Below, in pieces: positions 1 through 6,155 of a stretch of DNA of 20,162 nucleotides. Numbering within the stretch: the first letter of the stretch is position 1; every line of letters starts with the position of its first letter. The position numbers and the translations under genes are program-made. Origin of the DNA: an uncultured Asticcacaulis sp. (lineage in GTDB: Bacteria; Pseudomonadota; Alphaproteobacteria; Caulobacterales; Caulobacteraceae); assembly GCA_946480525.1 (NCBI GenBank), contig CAMLLA010000019.1, forward strand, positions 1 to 20,162, in the 5' to 3' direction. Below the pieces are notes generated by a model. That model ran no database searches, was not told where the DNA came from, and saw only the letters and a list, made by a program, of their open reading frames with translations.

Positions 1-1
1 T

Positions 2-55
2 GACGCCGGCCTGTTGGGCCGTCAGGCTTACTTCCGCGTGTCTAAGAGCTTCTAA
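2..55 (+). CDS. 3' end of a probable outer-membrane beta-barrel protein (TonB-dependent receptor type), partial
   Basis: Only the last 17 codons lie in the window, ending in TAA at 53-55. The tail reads GRQAYFRVSKSF and stops on phenylalanine after alternating hydrophobic residues. That is the usual last beta-strand and C-terminal Phe signature recognised by the BAM machinery in outer-membrane barrels such as TonB-dependent receptors. A strong intrinsic terminator follows 25 nt later, which fits the end of a transcription unit. The frame is the only sensible one because the other two lack a comparable tail, but with so little sequence the receptor class is inference. Confidence 0.5.
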   Translation, partial: DAGLLGRQAYFRVSKSF

Positions 56-79
56 GCTTTTTAAATTTGGAAATGGCAG

Positions 80-110
80 ACGGGGAGGGGCAGACCCTCC
101 CCGTTTCTGT
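80..110 (+). terminator. Intrinsic terminator of the upstream outer-membrane gene
   Basis: A perfect 10-bp stem pairs ACGGGGAGGG (80-89) with CCCTCCCCGT (95-104) across a 5-nt loop. It is followed by TTTCTGTGTGT. It lies 24 nt after the TAA of the partial gene, as expected for its terminator. Confidence 0.85.
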
Positions 111-124
111 GTGTCAGGCATAGC

Positions 125-153
125 TTGACCGCGCGCCATTTTTCGCGGATACA
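125..153 (+). promoter_or_regulatory. Possible sigma70-type promoter of the structured leader or small RNA
   Basis: TTGACC (125-130) is five of six to the -35 consensus. It is followed after 17 nt by GATACA (148-153), a weak -10 match. Transcription would begin near 160, between the two terminators at 80-110 and 289-319. Judged by eye only. Confidence 0.25.
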
Positions 154-154
154 A

Positions 155-319
155 CCGCAATGATCCAGACGATCCACACCTTTGTCGCCGCCTTTCGCCG
201 CAATAATGCCGGTGAACCGTTGCCGTGCGCGCAACAGGCTGTGCCTTAGGATCGACAGGTTCCCCTTTCAAATCCTCTGATGTTTCACAGCCCTTTTGAT
301 CCGCTCAGAAGGGCTTTTT
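155..319 (+). ncRNA. Candidate structured leader or small RNA between two terminators
   Basis: This 165-nt stretch has no convincing gene but is rich in dyad symmetry and ends in a strong intrinsic terminator. Two hairpins compete for the same bases. GCAA (200-203) pairs with TTGC (220-223), with an inner CGGT/ACCG stem at 210-213/216-219. Alternatively GTTGC (219-223) pairs with GCAAC (231-235). CCCTTT (263-268) can also pair with GAAGGG (308-313) of the terminator's 3' arm. A 29-codon ORF, ATG 160 to TAG 247-249, lies inside but has no good ribosome site. The stretch could be an attenuator leader of the RNA repair operon or an independent small RNA. I recognise no Rfam family. Confidence 0.3.
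289..319 (+). terminator. Intrinsic terminator immediately upstream of hen1
   Basis: AGCCCTTTTGA (289-299) pairs with TCAGAAGGGCT (305-315), an 11-bp stem with one G-U pair and a 5-nt loop, followed by a T5 tract (315-319). The T tract ends 16 nt before the hen1 ATG. The terminator therefore sits between any upstream promoter and the RNA repair operon. Confidence 0.85.
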
Positions 320-335
320 CGTATGGTTTTTCCTG

Positions 336-1730
336 ATGTTGCTGACGATTTCAACCACGCATAAACCTGCCACCGATCTGGGCTACCTGCTGCACAAGAA
401 CCCGCAGCGTATGCACAGCCAGGACTTTGGTTTCGGTCAGGCGCACGTTTTCTATCCGGACGCCGACGCCGACCTGTGCACGGCGGCGCTTTTGCTCGAG
501 GTCGATCCGGTCGGCCTGGTGCGGAAAAGCGGTCCGGCCGGCGAGGGCTTCGCGCTCGAGCAATATGTCAATGACCGGCCGTATGTCGCCTCGTCCTTCT
601 TAAGTGTCGCGCTGGGGCAGTTGTTCCGCACCGCCATGACCGGCCGGTCAAAAGATCGCCAGGACCTGGCCGACAGCGCTATTGGATTCGACATCCGCAT
701 TCCCGTCTTGCCGTGCCGCGGCGGCGAAGGCGTATTGCGTCGCCTGTTCGAGCCCCTGGGTTATGCCGTCACCGCCACGCGCCTGCCGCTTGACGAAGCC
801 TTTCCACAATGGGGCGACAGCAGCTACTTCGATGTGACGCTGTCGGTCACGGCGCGCCTGGCCGAGGTTCTGAAGCACCTCTATGTCCTGATCCCCGTGC
901 TCGACCACGACAAACACTACTGGATCGGCGACGAAGAGGTCGAAAAGTTGCTGCGTCACGGCGAAGGCTGGCTGGACAGACACCCCGACAAGGAACTGAT
1001 CGCGCGGCGTTACCTGAAAAGCTTCAAGGGGCTGACGGCTATGGCCATGGAGCGGCTGTCCGATGGCGAGCCCGCGCCTGATCCGGTTCGCGAGGATGGC
1101 AGCGAAGAGACCCTGGAGCACAGGATCAATCTCAACCAGCAGCGCATGGAGTGGGTGGTCGCGACGCTTAAAGCTCGCGGCATCAAGACGCTGGTCGATA
1201 TGGGCTGCGGCGAAGGCAAGCTGGTCGGCATGCTGCTCAAGGACCTCGATTTCGATAAGGTCACAGGCGTTGACGTGTCGGTACGGGCGCTGGAAATCGC
1301 GCGCGAACGGATGAATTTCGGCCGCCTGCCGGAGTTTCAGCAGCAGCGTGTGACGCTTATGCAATCGGCCCTTACCTATCGCGACAAGCGGTTGGCGGGC
1401 TATGACGCGGCGACCGTCATCGAAGTTATCGAACACCTGGAGCCAGAGCGGCTTGAGGCGTTTTCGCGCGTCATTTTCGAATATGCCAAGCCGGGACTGG
1501 TCATCCTGACCACGCCCAACGCCGAATATAACGCCCTGTTCGAAAACCTGCCGGCGGGCAAATTCCGCCACCCGGACCATCGCTTTGAATGGACGCGGGC
1601 TGAATTCGAAGCGTGGGCGCAAGCCACCGCCGCGCGCTTTGGCTATGCCGTGACGTTCGAACCCATTGGCCATGTCGATGCGCGCCTGGGTGCGCCGACC
1701 CAAGCCGGACTTTTCAGGAGGTCGCAATGA
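336..1730 (+). CDS. hen1: 3'-terminal RNA ribose 2'-O-methyltransferase Hen1
   Basis: This is a 464-aa bacterial Hen1, the usual length. The N-terminal half (about 1-240, opening MLLTISTTHKPATDLGYLLH) is the domain known to bind Pnkp and switch on its ligase. The C-terminal half is a SAM methyltransferase. Its SAM loop D-M-G-C-G-E-G lies at 288-294. The Hen1-type metal site is E363, E366 and H367, with H415 downstream in RHPDHRFEW. Known family chemistry is Mn2+-dependent 2'-O-methylation of the terminal ribose at the break before sealing, which blocks re-cleavage at that site. The ATG at 336 matches the family N-terminus but has no Shine-Dalgarno and lies just behind a terminator. A short-leader promoter (TTGATC at 296-301, TATGGT at 322-327) is conceivable but weak. 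The stop overlaps pnkp by ATGA. Confidence 0.96.
   Translation: MLLTISTTHKPATDLGYLLHKNPQRMHSQDFGFGQAHVFYPDADADLCTAALLLEVDPVGLVRKSGPAGEGFALEQYVNDRPYVASSFLSVALGQLFRTAMTGRSKDRQDLADSAIGFDIRIPVLPCRGGEGVLRRLFEPLGYAVTATRLPLDEAFPQWGDSSYFDVTLSVTARLAEVLKHLYVLIPVLDHDKHYWIGDEEVEKLLRHGEGWLDRHPDKELIARRYLKSFKGLTAMAMERLSDGEPAPDPVREDGSEETLEHRINLNQQRMEWVVATLKARGIKTLVDMGCGEGKLVGMLLKDLDFDKVTGVDVSVRALEIARERMNFGRLPEFQQQRVTLMQSALTYRDKRLAGYDAATVIEVIEHLEPERLEAFSRVIFEYAKPGLVILTTPNAEYNALFENLPAGKFRHPDHRFEWTRAEFEAWAQATAARFGYAVTFEPIGHVDARLGAPTQAGLFRRSQ
1716..1722 (+). promoter_or_regulatory. Ribosome binding site of pnkp
   Basis: AGGAGGT lies inside the end of hen1, 4 nt before the ATG at 1727. It fixes the pnkp start there rather than at the in-frame upstream position 1613. 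Confidence 0.85.
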
Positions 1731-4252
1731 CCGAAAAGCTTATTTCCCTGCCCCAACTGTCGCTGGTCATGCTGGTTGGCGTCTCGGGCTCAGGCAAGTC
1801 GTCCTTTGCCCGCAAGCATTTCCTGGGCACCGAGATCATCTCGTCGGACTATTGCCGTGGCCTGGTCAGCGATGACGAAAATAACCAGGCGGCGACCAAG
1901 GACGCCTTCGAGGTGCTGAATTTCATCGCCGGCAAGCGGCTGGCGGCGGGGAAGCTGACCGTGATCGACGCCACCAATGTCCAGCCCGGGGCGCGTCAAA
2001 GCCTGATCAGTCTGGCGCGCAGGCATCACGTCATCCCGGTCGCCATCGTGCTCAACCTGCCGCGTGAGCTGTGCCTGGAACGCAACAAGGCGCGTCCCGA
2101 CCGCGATTTCGGCAAGGGTGTCGTCTGGGGACAGGCCGACTCCCTGCGCCGGTCCTTGAAGGGCCTGCGTAAGGAAGGGATCAGCCACGTCACCGTGCTC
2201 GACACGCCGGAAGAGATCGACGCCGTGCGCATCGAGCGCCATCCCCTTTGGCCGGACAAGAAGCGGGAGACCGGGCCGTTCGACATCATCGGCGACGTCC
2301 ATGGCTGCTTCGACGAACTGCAGGCCCTGATGCTCAAGCTGGGCTATGTCATCGAAGGCAACCGGCCGTACAGCGTCTCGCATCCTGAAGGCCGCAGGCT
2401 GATCTTCGCCGGCGACCTGGTCGATCGCGGTCCGAAGACACCCGAAGTTCTGCGTATCGTCATGGATATGGTCAAGGCGGGCACGGCCTTCTGTGTCGCC
2501 GGCAACCACGACGAAAAGTTGAAGCGCGCCCTGACCGGGCGCGACGTGAAGGTCGCCCACGGCCTGGCGGAATCGCTGGAACAGCTGAGCCATGAACCGC
2601 AGGAATTCAAGCGCGATGTCGTCGACTTCCTCGACGGCCTGATCAGCCACTATGTCTTCGACGGCGGGCGGCTGGCCGTGTCGCACGCCGGCCTGAAGGA
2701 ACACTATATTGGACGCGGCTCGCCGCGCATCCGCAGCTTTGCCATGTATGGCGAAACGACGGGCGAAATCGATGAGTTCGGCCTGCCGGTACGCCACAAC
2801 TGGGCCAAGGAATATCGTGGCCAGACCATGCTGGTCTACGGCCACACGCCGGTGCCTGAGCCCGAATGGCTGAACCGCACGATCAACATCGACACTGGCT
2901 GCGTCTTCGGCGGCAAGCTGTCGGCCCTGCGCTACCCTGAAAAGGAGATCGTGCAGGTCGATGCGGCGCGCGTCTATGCCGAGCCCGTGCGGCCGATCGG
3001 TCACGGCATGGACAGCCGCGACGGCGGTATACTGGATATTGATGACGTTACCGGCAAGCGCGTGGTCGAAACCGAACTGGCGCGCAACATCGTCATCCGC
3101 GACGAAAACGCCATGGCCGCCCTGGAAGTCATAAGCCGTTTCGCCGTCGATCCGCGCCTGCTGATCTACCTGCCCCCCACCATGTCGCCGCCGGAGACAT
3201 CGGCGCTTGATGACTGGCTGGAACACCCCGCCGAAGCCTTTGCCTATTACCGCAAGCAGGGCATCGACCGTGTGATCGCGGAGGAGAAGCATATGGGCTC
3301 GCGCGCCATCGCCGTCTTCGGCCGCGATGAGGACGCCGTGCGCAAGCGCTTCGGCACGGAGGGCGCGGGGATTGGGACCGTCTATACCCGCACCGGCCGC
3401 GCCTTCTTCAACGACAAGGCGCTGGAGCAGGCATTCCTTAAGAGGCTGGTGGGCGCTGTCGATACCGCCGGGCTGTGGGACAGTCTCGGCACCGATTGGC
3501 TGTGCCTTGATACCGAGCTTCTGCCGTGGTCGGCCAAGGCGCTGGCACTGCTGGAGCAGCAATATGCCCCGGTCGGCGCGTCCTCGACGCACGTTCTGCC
3601 GATCGCCGCCGACCTGCTGGCCAAGGCGGGGCACGGCGAGATGGCGATGCGGATGCGCGAGCGGGCGGACATGGCCGTCGCCTATCGCGACGCCTATCGC
3701 CGCTATTGCTGGGACGTGCAGTCGGTCGATGATTACAAGGTCGCGCCCTTCCATGTGCTGGCCCACGAAGGATCGTTCAACCTGGGCCGCGACCATCTGT
3801 GGCACCTCGATGTCATCGACCAGCTGTGCGCGGCCGATCCGGCGTTCGTCAAAGCGACAGCGCGGCGGGTCATCGACCTGGGCGACGATGCGGACGTCCT
3901 CGACGCCACCGACTGGTGGGAGGCCGAAACGGCTGCCGGCATGGAAGGCATGGTCGTCAAGCCGCTCGACTTTACCGTCAAGGGTGCCAAGGGCCTGATC
4001 CAGCCCGGCGTCAAATGCCGTGGCCGCGAATATCTGCGCATCATCTACGGCGCCGAATATACCGCGCCGGAGCACCTCAGCCGGCTGAAGGCGCGCAATG
4101 TCGGCGCCAAGCGCTCATTGGCCCAGCGCGAATTTGCCCTGGGGCATGAGGCGCTGAAACGTTTCGTTGCAGGTGAGCCGCTCTATCGTGTGCACGAAGC
4201 CGTCTTCGGTGTCCTGGCGCTGGAAAGCGAACCCGTGGATCCGCGCTTATGA
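1727..4252 (+). CDS. pnkp: Polynucleotide kinase-phosphatase-ligase Pnkp
   Basis: This 841-aa protein has the three-module layout of bacterial Pnkp. The kinase (about 10-170) has the P-loop GVSGSGKS at 18-25 and the D81-A-T-N motif. The metallophosphoesterase (about 185-420) has D190/H192, D230/D233, N260/H261, H320, H373 and D389, so every expected metal ligand is present. The ligase/adenylyltransferase (about 480-841) has nucleotidyl lysine K521 in EEKHMGSRA, then E740-G-M-V-V-K745 and K763. Known roles are 5'-OH phosphorylation, removal of 2',3'-cyclic or 3'-phosphate, and ligation, the last needing the Hen1 N-terminal half. The start is set by AGGAGGT 4 nt upstream and by ATGA overlap with hen1. 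The stop overlaps the next gene, again by ATGA. No truncation or missing catalytic residue is seen. Confidence 0.97.
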   Translation: MTEKLISLPQLSLVMLVGVSGSGKSSFARKHFLGTEIISSDYCRGLVSDDENNQAATKDAFEVLNFIAGKRLAAGKLTVIDATNVQPGARQSLISLARRHHVIPVAIVLNLPRELCLERNKARPDRDFGKGVVWGQADSLRRSLKGLRKEGISHVTVLDTPEEIDAVRIERHPLWPDKKRETGPFDIIGDVHGCFDELQALMLKLGYVIEGNRPYSVSHPEGRRLIFAGDLVDRGPKTPEVLRIVMDMVKAGTAFCVAGNHDEKLKRALTGRDVKVAHGLAESLEQLSHEPQEFKRDVVDFLDGLISHYVFDGGRLAVSHAGLKEHYIGRGSPRIRSFAMYGETTGEIDEFGLPVRHNWAKEYRGQTMLVYGHTPVPEPEWLNRTINIDTGCVFGGKLSALRYPEKEIVQVDAARVYAEPVRPIGHGMDSRDGGILDIDDVTGKRVVETELARNIVIRDENAMAALEVISRFAVDPRLLIYLPPTMSPPETSALDDWLEHPAEAFAYYRKQGIDRVIAEEKHMGSRAIAVFGRDEDAVRKRFGTEGAGIGTVYTRTGRAFFNDKALEQAFLKRLVGAVDTAGLWDSLGTDWLCLDTELLPWSAKALALLEQQYAPVGASSTHVLPIAADLLAKAGHGEMAMRMRERADMAVAYRDAYRRYCWDVQSVDDYKVAPFHVLAHEGSFNLGRDHLWHLDVIDQLCAADPAFVKATARRVIDLGDDADVLDATDWWEAETAAGMEGMVVKPLDFTVKGAKGLIQPGVKCRGREYLRIIYGAEYTAPEHLSRLKARNVGAKRSLAQREFALGHEALKRFVAGEPLYRVHEAVFGVLALESEPVDPRL

Positions 4253-5232
4253 GGACGATCATGCGCATGACCTTCGGGTCGCACCTCTATGGGACTTCGA
4301 CGCCGGAGTCCGATCTCGACGTCAAGGCGGTCTACCTGCCCACCGCCCGCGATATCCTGCTGCAACAGGTGCGGGCGGCGGTCACCGGCCAGCGCGACAA
4401 GGCGAAGGGCGAGAAGAACACGTCGGCCGATACCGATTTCGAAGCCTATGCGCCGGCCAAGTTCCTGCACCTGCTGGCCGAGGGGCAGACGGTCGCGCTC
4501 GACATGCTGTTTGCACCGGACAGCGCAATGCTGGAGGCGCCTGACCCGGTCTGGTTCGAGATCAAGGCCCTGGCGCCGCGCCTGTTCAGCCGCAAGACGA
4601 CCGGCTTTGTCGGCTATTGCCGCCAGCAGGCGCGCAAGTACGGTGTCAAGGGCGAGCGTTTGTCGGCGGTGCGCCTGGCGCTCGACGGCTTGCGCGAGAT
4701 CGAAGGGCGGCACGGCGCGAACGAAAAGCTGGAGGTCGCGGCCGCCGAGGTGGCAGCGCTGGCGGCCGCGCATCCGCTGCTGGACGTCGTGCAGCTGCCG
4801 GATGGCGCCGGGTCTTTGGCCACCTATTTCGATGTCGCCGGCAAGAAGGCGATCTTTTCGGCGTCGATCAAGGGGGCGCGGGCGATGGCCGAAAACCTCT
4901 ATAACGAATTCGGCGACCGCACCCGCGCTGCCGAAGCCAATCAGGGCGTCGACTGGAAAGCCATGTCGCACGCCGTCCGCATCGCGCGTCAGGCGGTCGA
5001 GTTTCTTGAGACGCGCCAGGTAACCTTTCCTCGGCCGGAAGCGGCGCACCTGCTGGCGATCAAGCGCGGGCAGGTGCCATACCTGGCGGTCGGCGAGGAG
5101 ATCGAAACCCTGCTCGAAGCCGTCGAGCACGCGGCTTTGACGTGCGACCTGCCCGAAGTGCCGCCCGAAGGGCTGGCCGACGACTTTATCGCCGATCTCC
5201 ATGCCCGGATCGTAAAGGGAGAGCTGTCGTGA
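4249..5232 (+). CDS. RlaP-type DNA polymerase beta superfamily nucleotidyltransferase, RNA repair associated (first copy)
   Basis: This 327-aa protein opens with a pol-beta nucleotidyltransferase core: G10-S-H-L-Y-G-T followed by S21-D22-L-D24. A likely third acidic residue is D85 in ALDMLF. This is the pattern of the RlaP family (Pfam PF10127), which is known to accompany bacterial RNA repair genes. The expected reaction is nucleotidyl transfer to an RNA end, but the substrate is unknown. The ATG at 4249 overlaps the pnkp stop (ATGA). An in-frame ATG at 4261 has GAGGA 5 nt upstream and is a real alternative start, 4 codons shorter. I kept 4249 because the first beta-strand (RTIMRMTFGS) would otherwise be clipped. 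A regular alpha-helical C-terminal region follows the catalytic core. It is co-transcribed and probably co-translated with Pnkp. Confidence 0.85.
   Translation: MRTIMRMTFGSHLYGTSTPESDLDVKAVYLPTARDILLQQVRAAVTGQRDKAKGEKNTSADTDFEAYAPAKFLHLLAEGQTVALDMLFAPDSAMLEAPDPVWFEIKALAPRLFSRKTTGFVGYCRQQARKYGVKGERLSAVRLALDGLREIEGRHGANEKLEVAAAEVAALAAAHPLLDVVQLPDGAGSLATYFDVAGKKAIFSASIKGARAMAENLYNEFGDRTRAAEANQGVDWKAMSHAVRIARQAVEFLETRQVTFPRPEAAHLLAIKRGQVPYLAVGEEIETLLEAVEHAALTCDLPEVPPEGLADDFIADLHARIVKGELS
4251..4255 (+). promoter_or_regulatory. Shine-Dalgarno that could shift the start of the first RlaP gene
   Basis: GAGGA lies 5 nt before the in-frame ATG at 4261. It is better placed for that start than anything upstream of the overlapping ATG at 4249. 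Confidence 0.45.
5217..5223 (+). promoter_or_regulatory. Ribosome binding site supporting the GTG start of the second RlaP gene
   Basis: GGGAGAG lies 5 nt before GTG at 5229. It decides for the GTG over the in-frame ATG at 5142, which is buried in the previous gene. Confidence 0.65.
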
Positions 5233-6032
5233 TTAGGCCCTCCGAAATCTCGCCAGAAGCCGCAGCCTATATCCGGCAACGTCTCGACGCCTTGGCGGAG
5301 GCGGAGGGCGTACGCATCCTGTTCGCCATCGAGTCGGGTAGCCGAGCCTGGGGTTTTCCATCGGCCGACAGCGACTACGACGTCCGCTTCGTCTATGTCC
5401 GGCCAAAGGTGGACTACCTGTCGGTGCAGGAATTTCGCGATGTCATCGAGACGCCAACCGTTGACGATCCGGCACTCGGTGTGCCGCTTGATCTCAATGG
5501 CTGGGACCTGCGCAAAGCACTGCGGCTGGCCTTGACCTCCAATCCGGTCCTGCACGAATGGCTGAGCTCACCGATCGTTTACGGCAGCGACCCTGCCGCC
5601 ATGCAGGCGATCAAGGATGTGGCCGTCCAGACGGCCGATCGCGATGTCCTCCGCTACCACTATGACCGCCTGTGCCGTAGTGCCTGGAACCAAATGCAGT
5701 CGGCTGAAGGTGCCACCATCAAGCGTTACTGCTACGCCCTGCGCCCGACCCTGATGCTCAAATGGCTCGCCTGCCGCGAAGACTTGCCGCCCATGGATAT
5801 GCGGCAGCTTTGCGCCGGGCAGCATATCGATGCTGGCGTCTTGACCGATATGGCTGGCCTGATAGACGCCAAACGATCAGGCGTCGAAACGGATGTCGCC
5901 AGCGGCGTTGAAACGCTAAATAGACTGATCTCGCAACAACTCGGTGAGATTGCGCCCAAGCCGGAAAAGACGGACATTGGGAAACACCCACTGCTGGCTG
6001 TCGCAGACGACCTGTTTAACCGCTTGCTTTAG
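5229..6032 (+). CDS. Nucleotidyltransferase, RlaP/YcgL-like DNA polymerase beta superfamily (second copy)
   Basis: This 267-aa protein starts at GTG 5229, which overlaps the previous TGA as GTGA and is preceded by GGGAGAG. The pol-beta signature is G37-S-R-A-W-G-F followed by S48-D49-Y-D51. D88 and D93 in LDLNGWDLRK are candidates for the third carboxylate. The segment SNPVLHEWLSSPIVY is typical of this nucleotidyltransferase branch (PF10127). The active-site wording differs clearly from the preceding protein (GSRAWGF against GSHLYGT), so the two are diverged family members and not a recent duplication. Position as fourth gene of the Hen1-Pnkp operon suggests a role at RNA ends. Its substrate and added nucleotide cannot be read from sequence. 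The TAG stop merges into an intergenic repeat. Confidence 0.85.
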   Translation: MIRPSEISPEAAAYIRQRLDALAEAEGVRILFAIESGSRAWGFPSADSDYDVRFVYVRPKVDYLSVQEFRDVIETPTVDDPALGVPLDLNGWDLRKALRLALTSNPVLHEWLSSPIVYGSDPAAMQAIKDVAVQTADRDVLRYHYDRLCRSAWNQMQSAEGATIKRYCYALRPTLMLKWLACREDLPPMDMRQLCAGQHIDAGVLTDMAGLIDAKRSGVETDVASGVETLNRLISQQLGEIAPKPEKTDIGKHPLLAVADDLFNRLL

Positions 6033-6155
6033 AGCGATATGGCGAAACGAAGTTCGGCGTAGCCAAAAGTGTAAGCGGTTTTAGCCGTAAATATCTCGAC
6101 AAAACAAAACCTTAGATCGGAATGACTGCTTCCATCTAAAATCATTTCGACCTAG
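6031..6155. repeat. Degenerate alphaproteobacterial dispersed intergenic repeat
   Basis: The stretch contains AAAAGTGTAAGCGGTTTT (6064-6081) and AAAACAAAACCTTAGATCGG (6101-6120), each followed by AT-rich filler. I recall close variants (AAAGTGTGAAGCGGTTTT and AAAACAAA-N-TTAGAGCGG) in many alphaproteobacterial intergenic regions. TTTAGAGCGAT at the left edge and CCTAGAACGCGAT at the right resemble each other, and each holds the TAG/CTA of a flanking gene's stop codon. Identification is from memory. Confidence 0.5.
6112..6155. other. Imperfect hairpin between convergent genes
   Basis: TTAGATCGGAATGA (6112-6125) can pair with TCATTTCGACCTAG (6142-6155): 13 of 14 positions counting two G-U pairs, with a 16-nt loop. 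There is no T tract on either strand, so it is at best a weak bidirectional end signal and may simply be part of the repeat. Confidence 0.4.

Noticed and set aside
160..249. 29-codon ORF MIQTIHTFVAAFRRNN...
   Set aside because: It has no convincing ribosome site and no family I know. It lies within the structured leader, so it is mentioned there and not called as a gene. A leaderless leader peptide remains possible.
251..280. tRNA T-arm-like string GGTTC...AAATCC
   Set aside because: No D-arm, anticodon arm or acceptor stem can be built around it.
1613..1726. Longer N-terminus for Pnkp from an upstream in-frame start
   Set aside because: It would overlap hen1 by over 100 nt, and the extra 38 residues are not part of the family. 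AGGAGGT sits right before ATG 1727.
1790..4075. 761-codon open frame on the minus strand opposite pnkp, with similar long ones at 648-1727 and 4183-5202
   Set aside because: They mirror real coding on the plus strand. Long antisense frames are expected with strong G/C third-position bias. The translations show no family pattern and lack ribosome sites.
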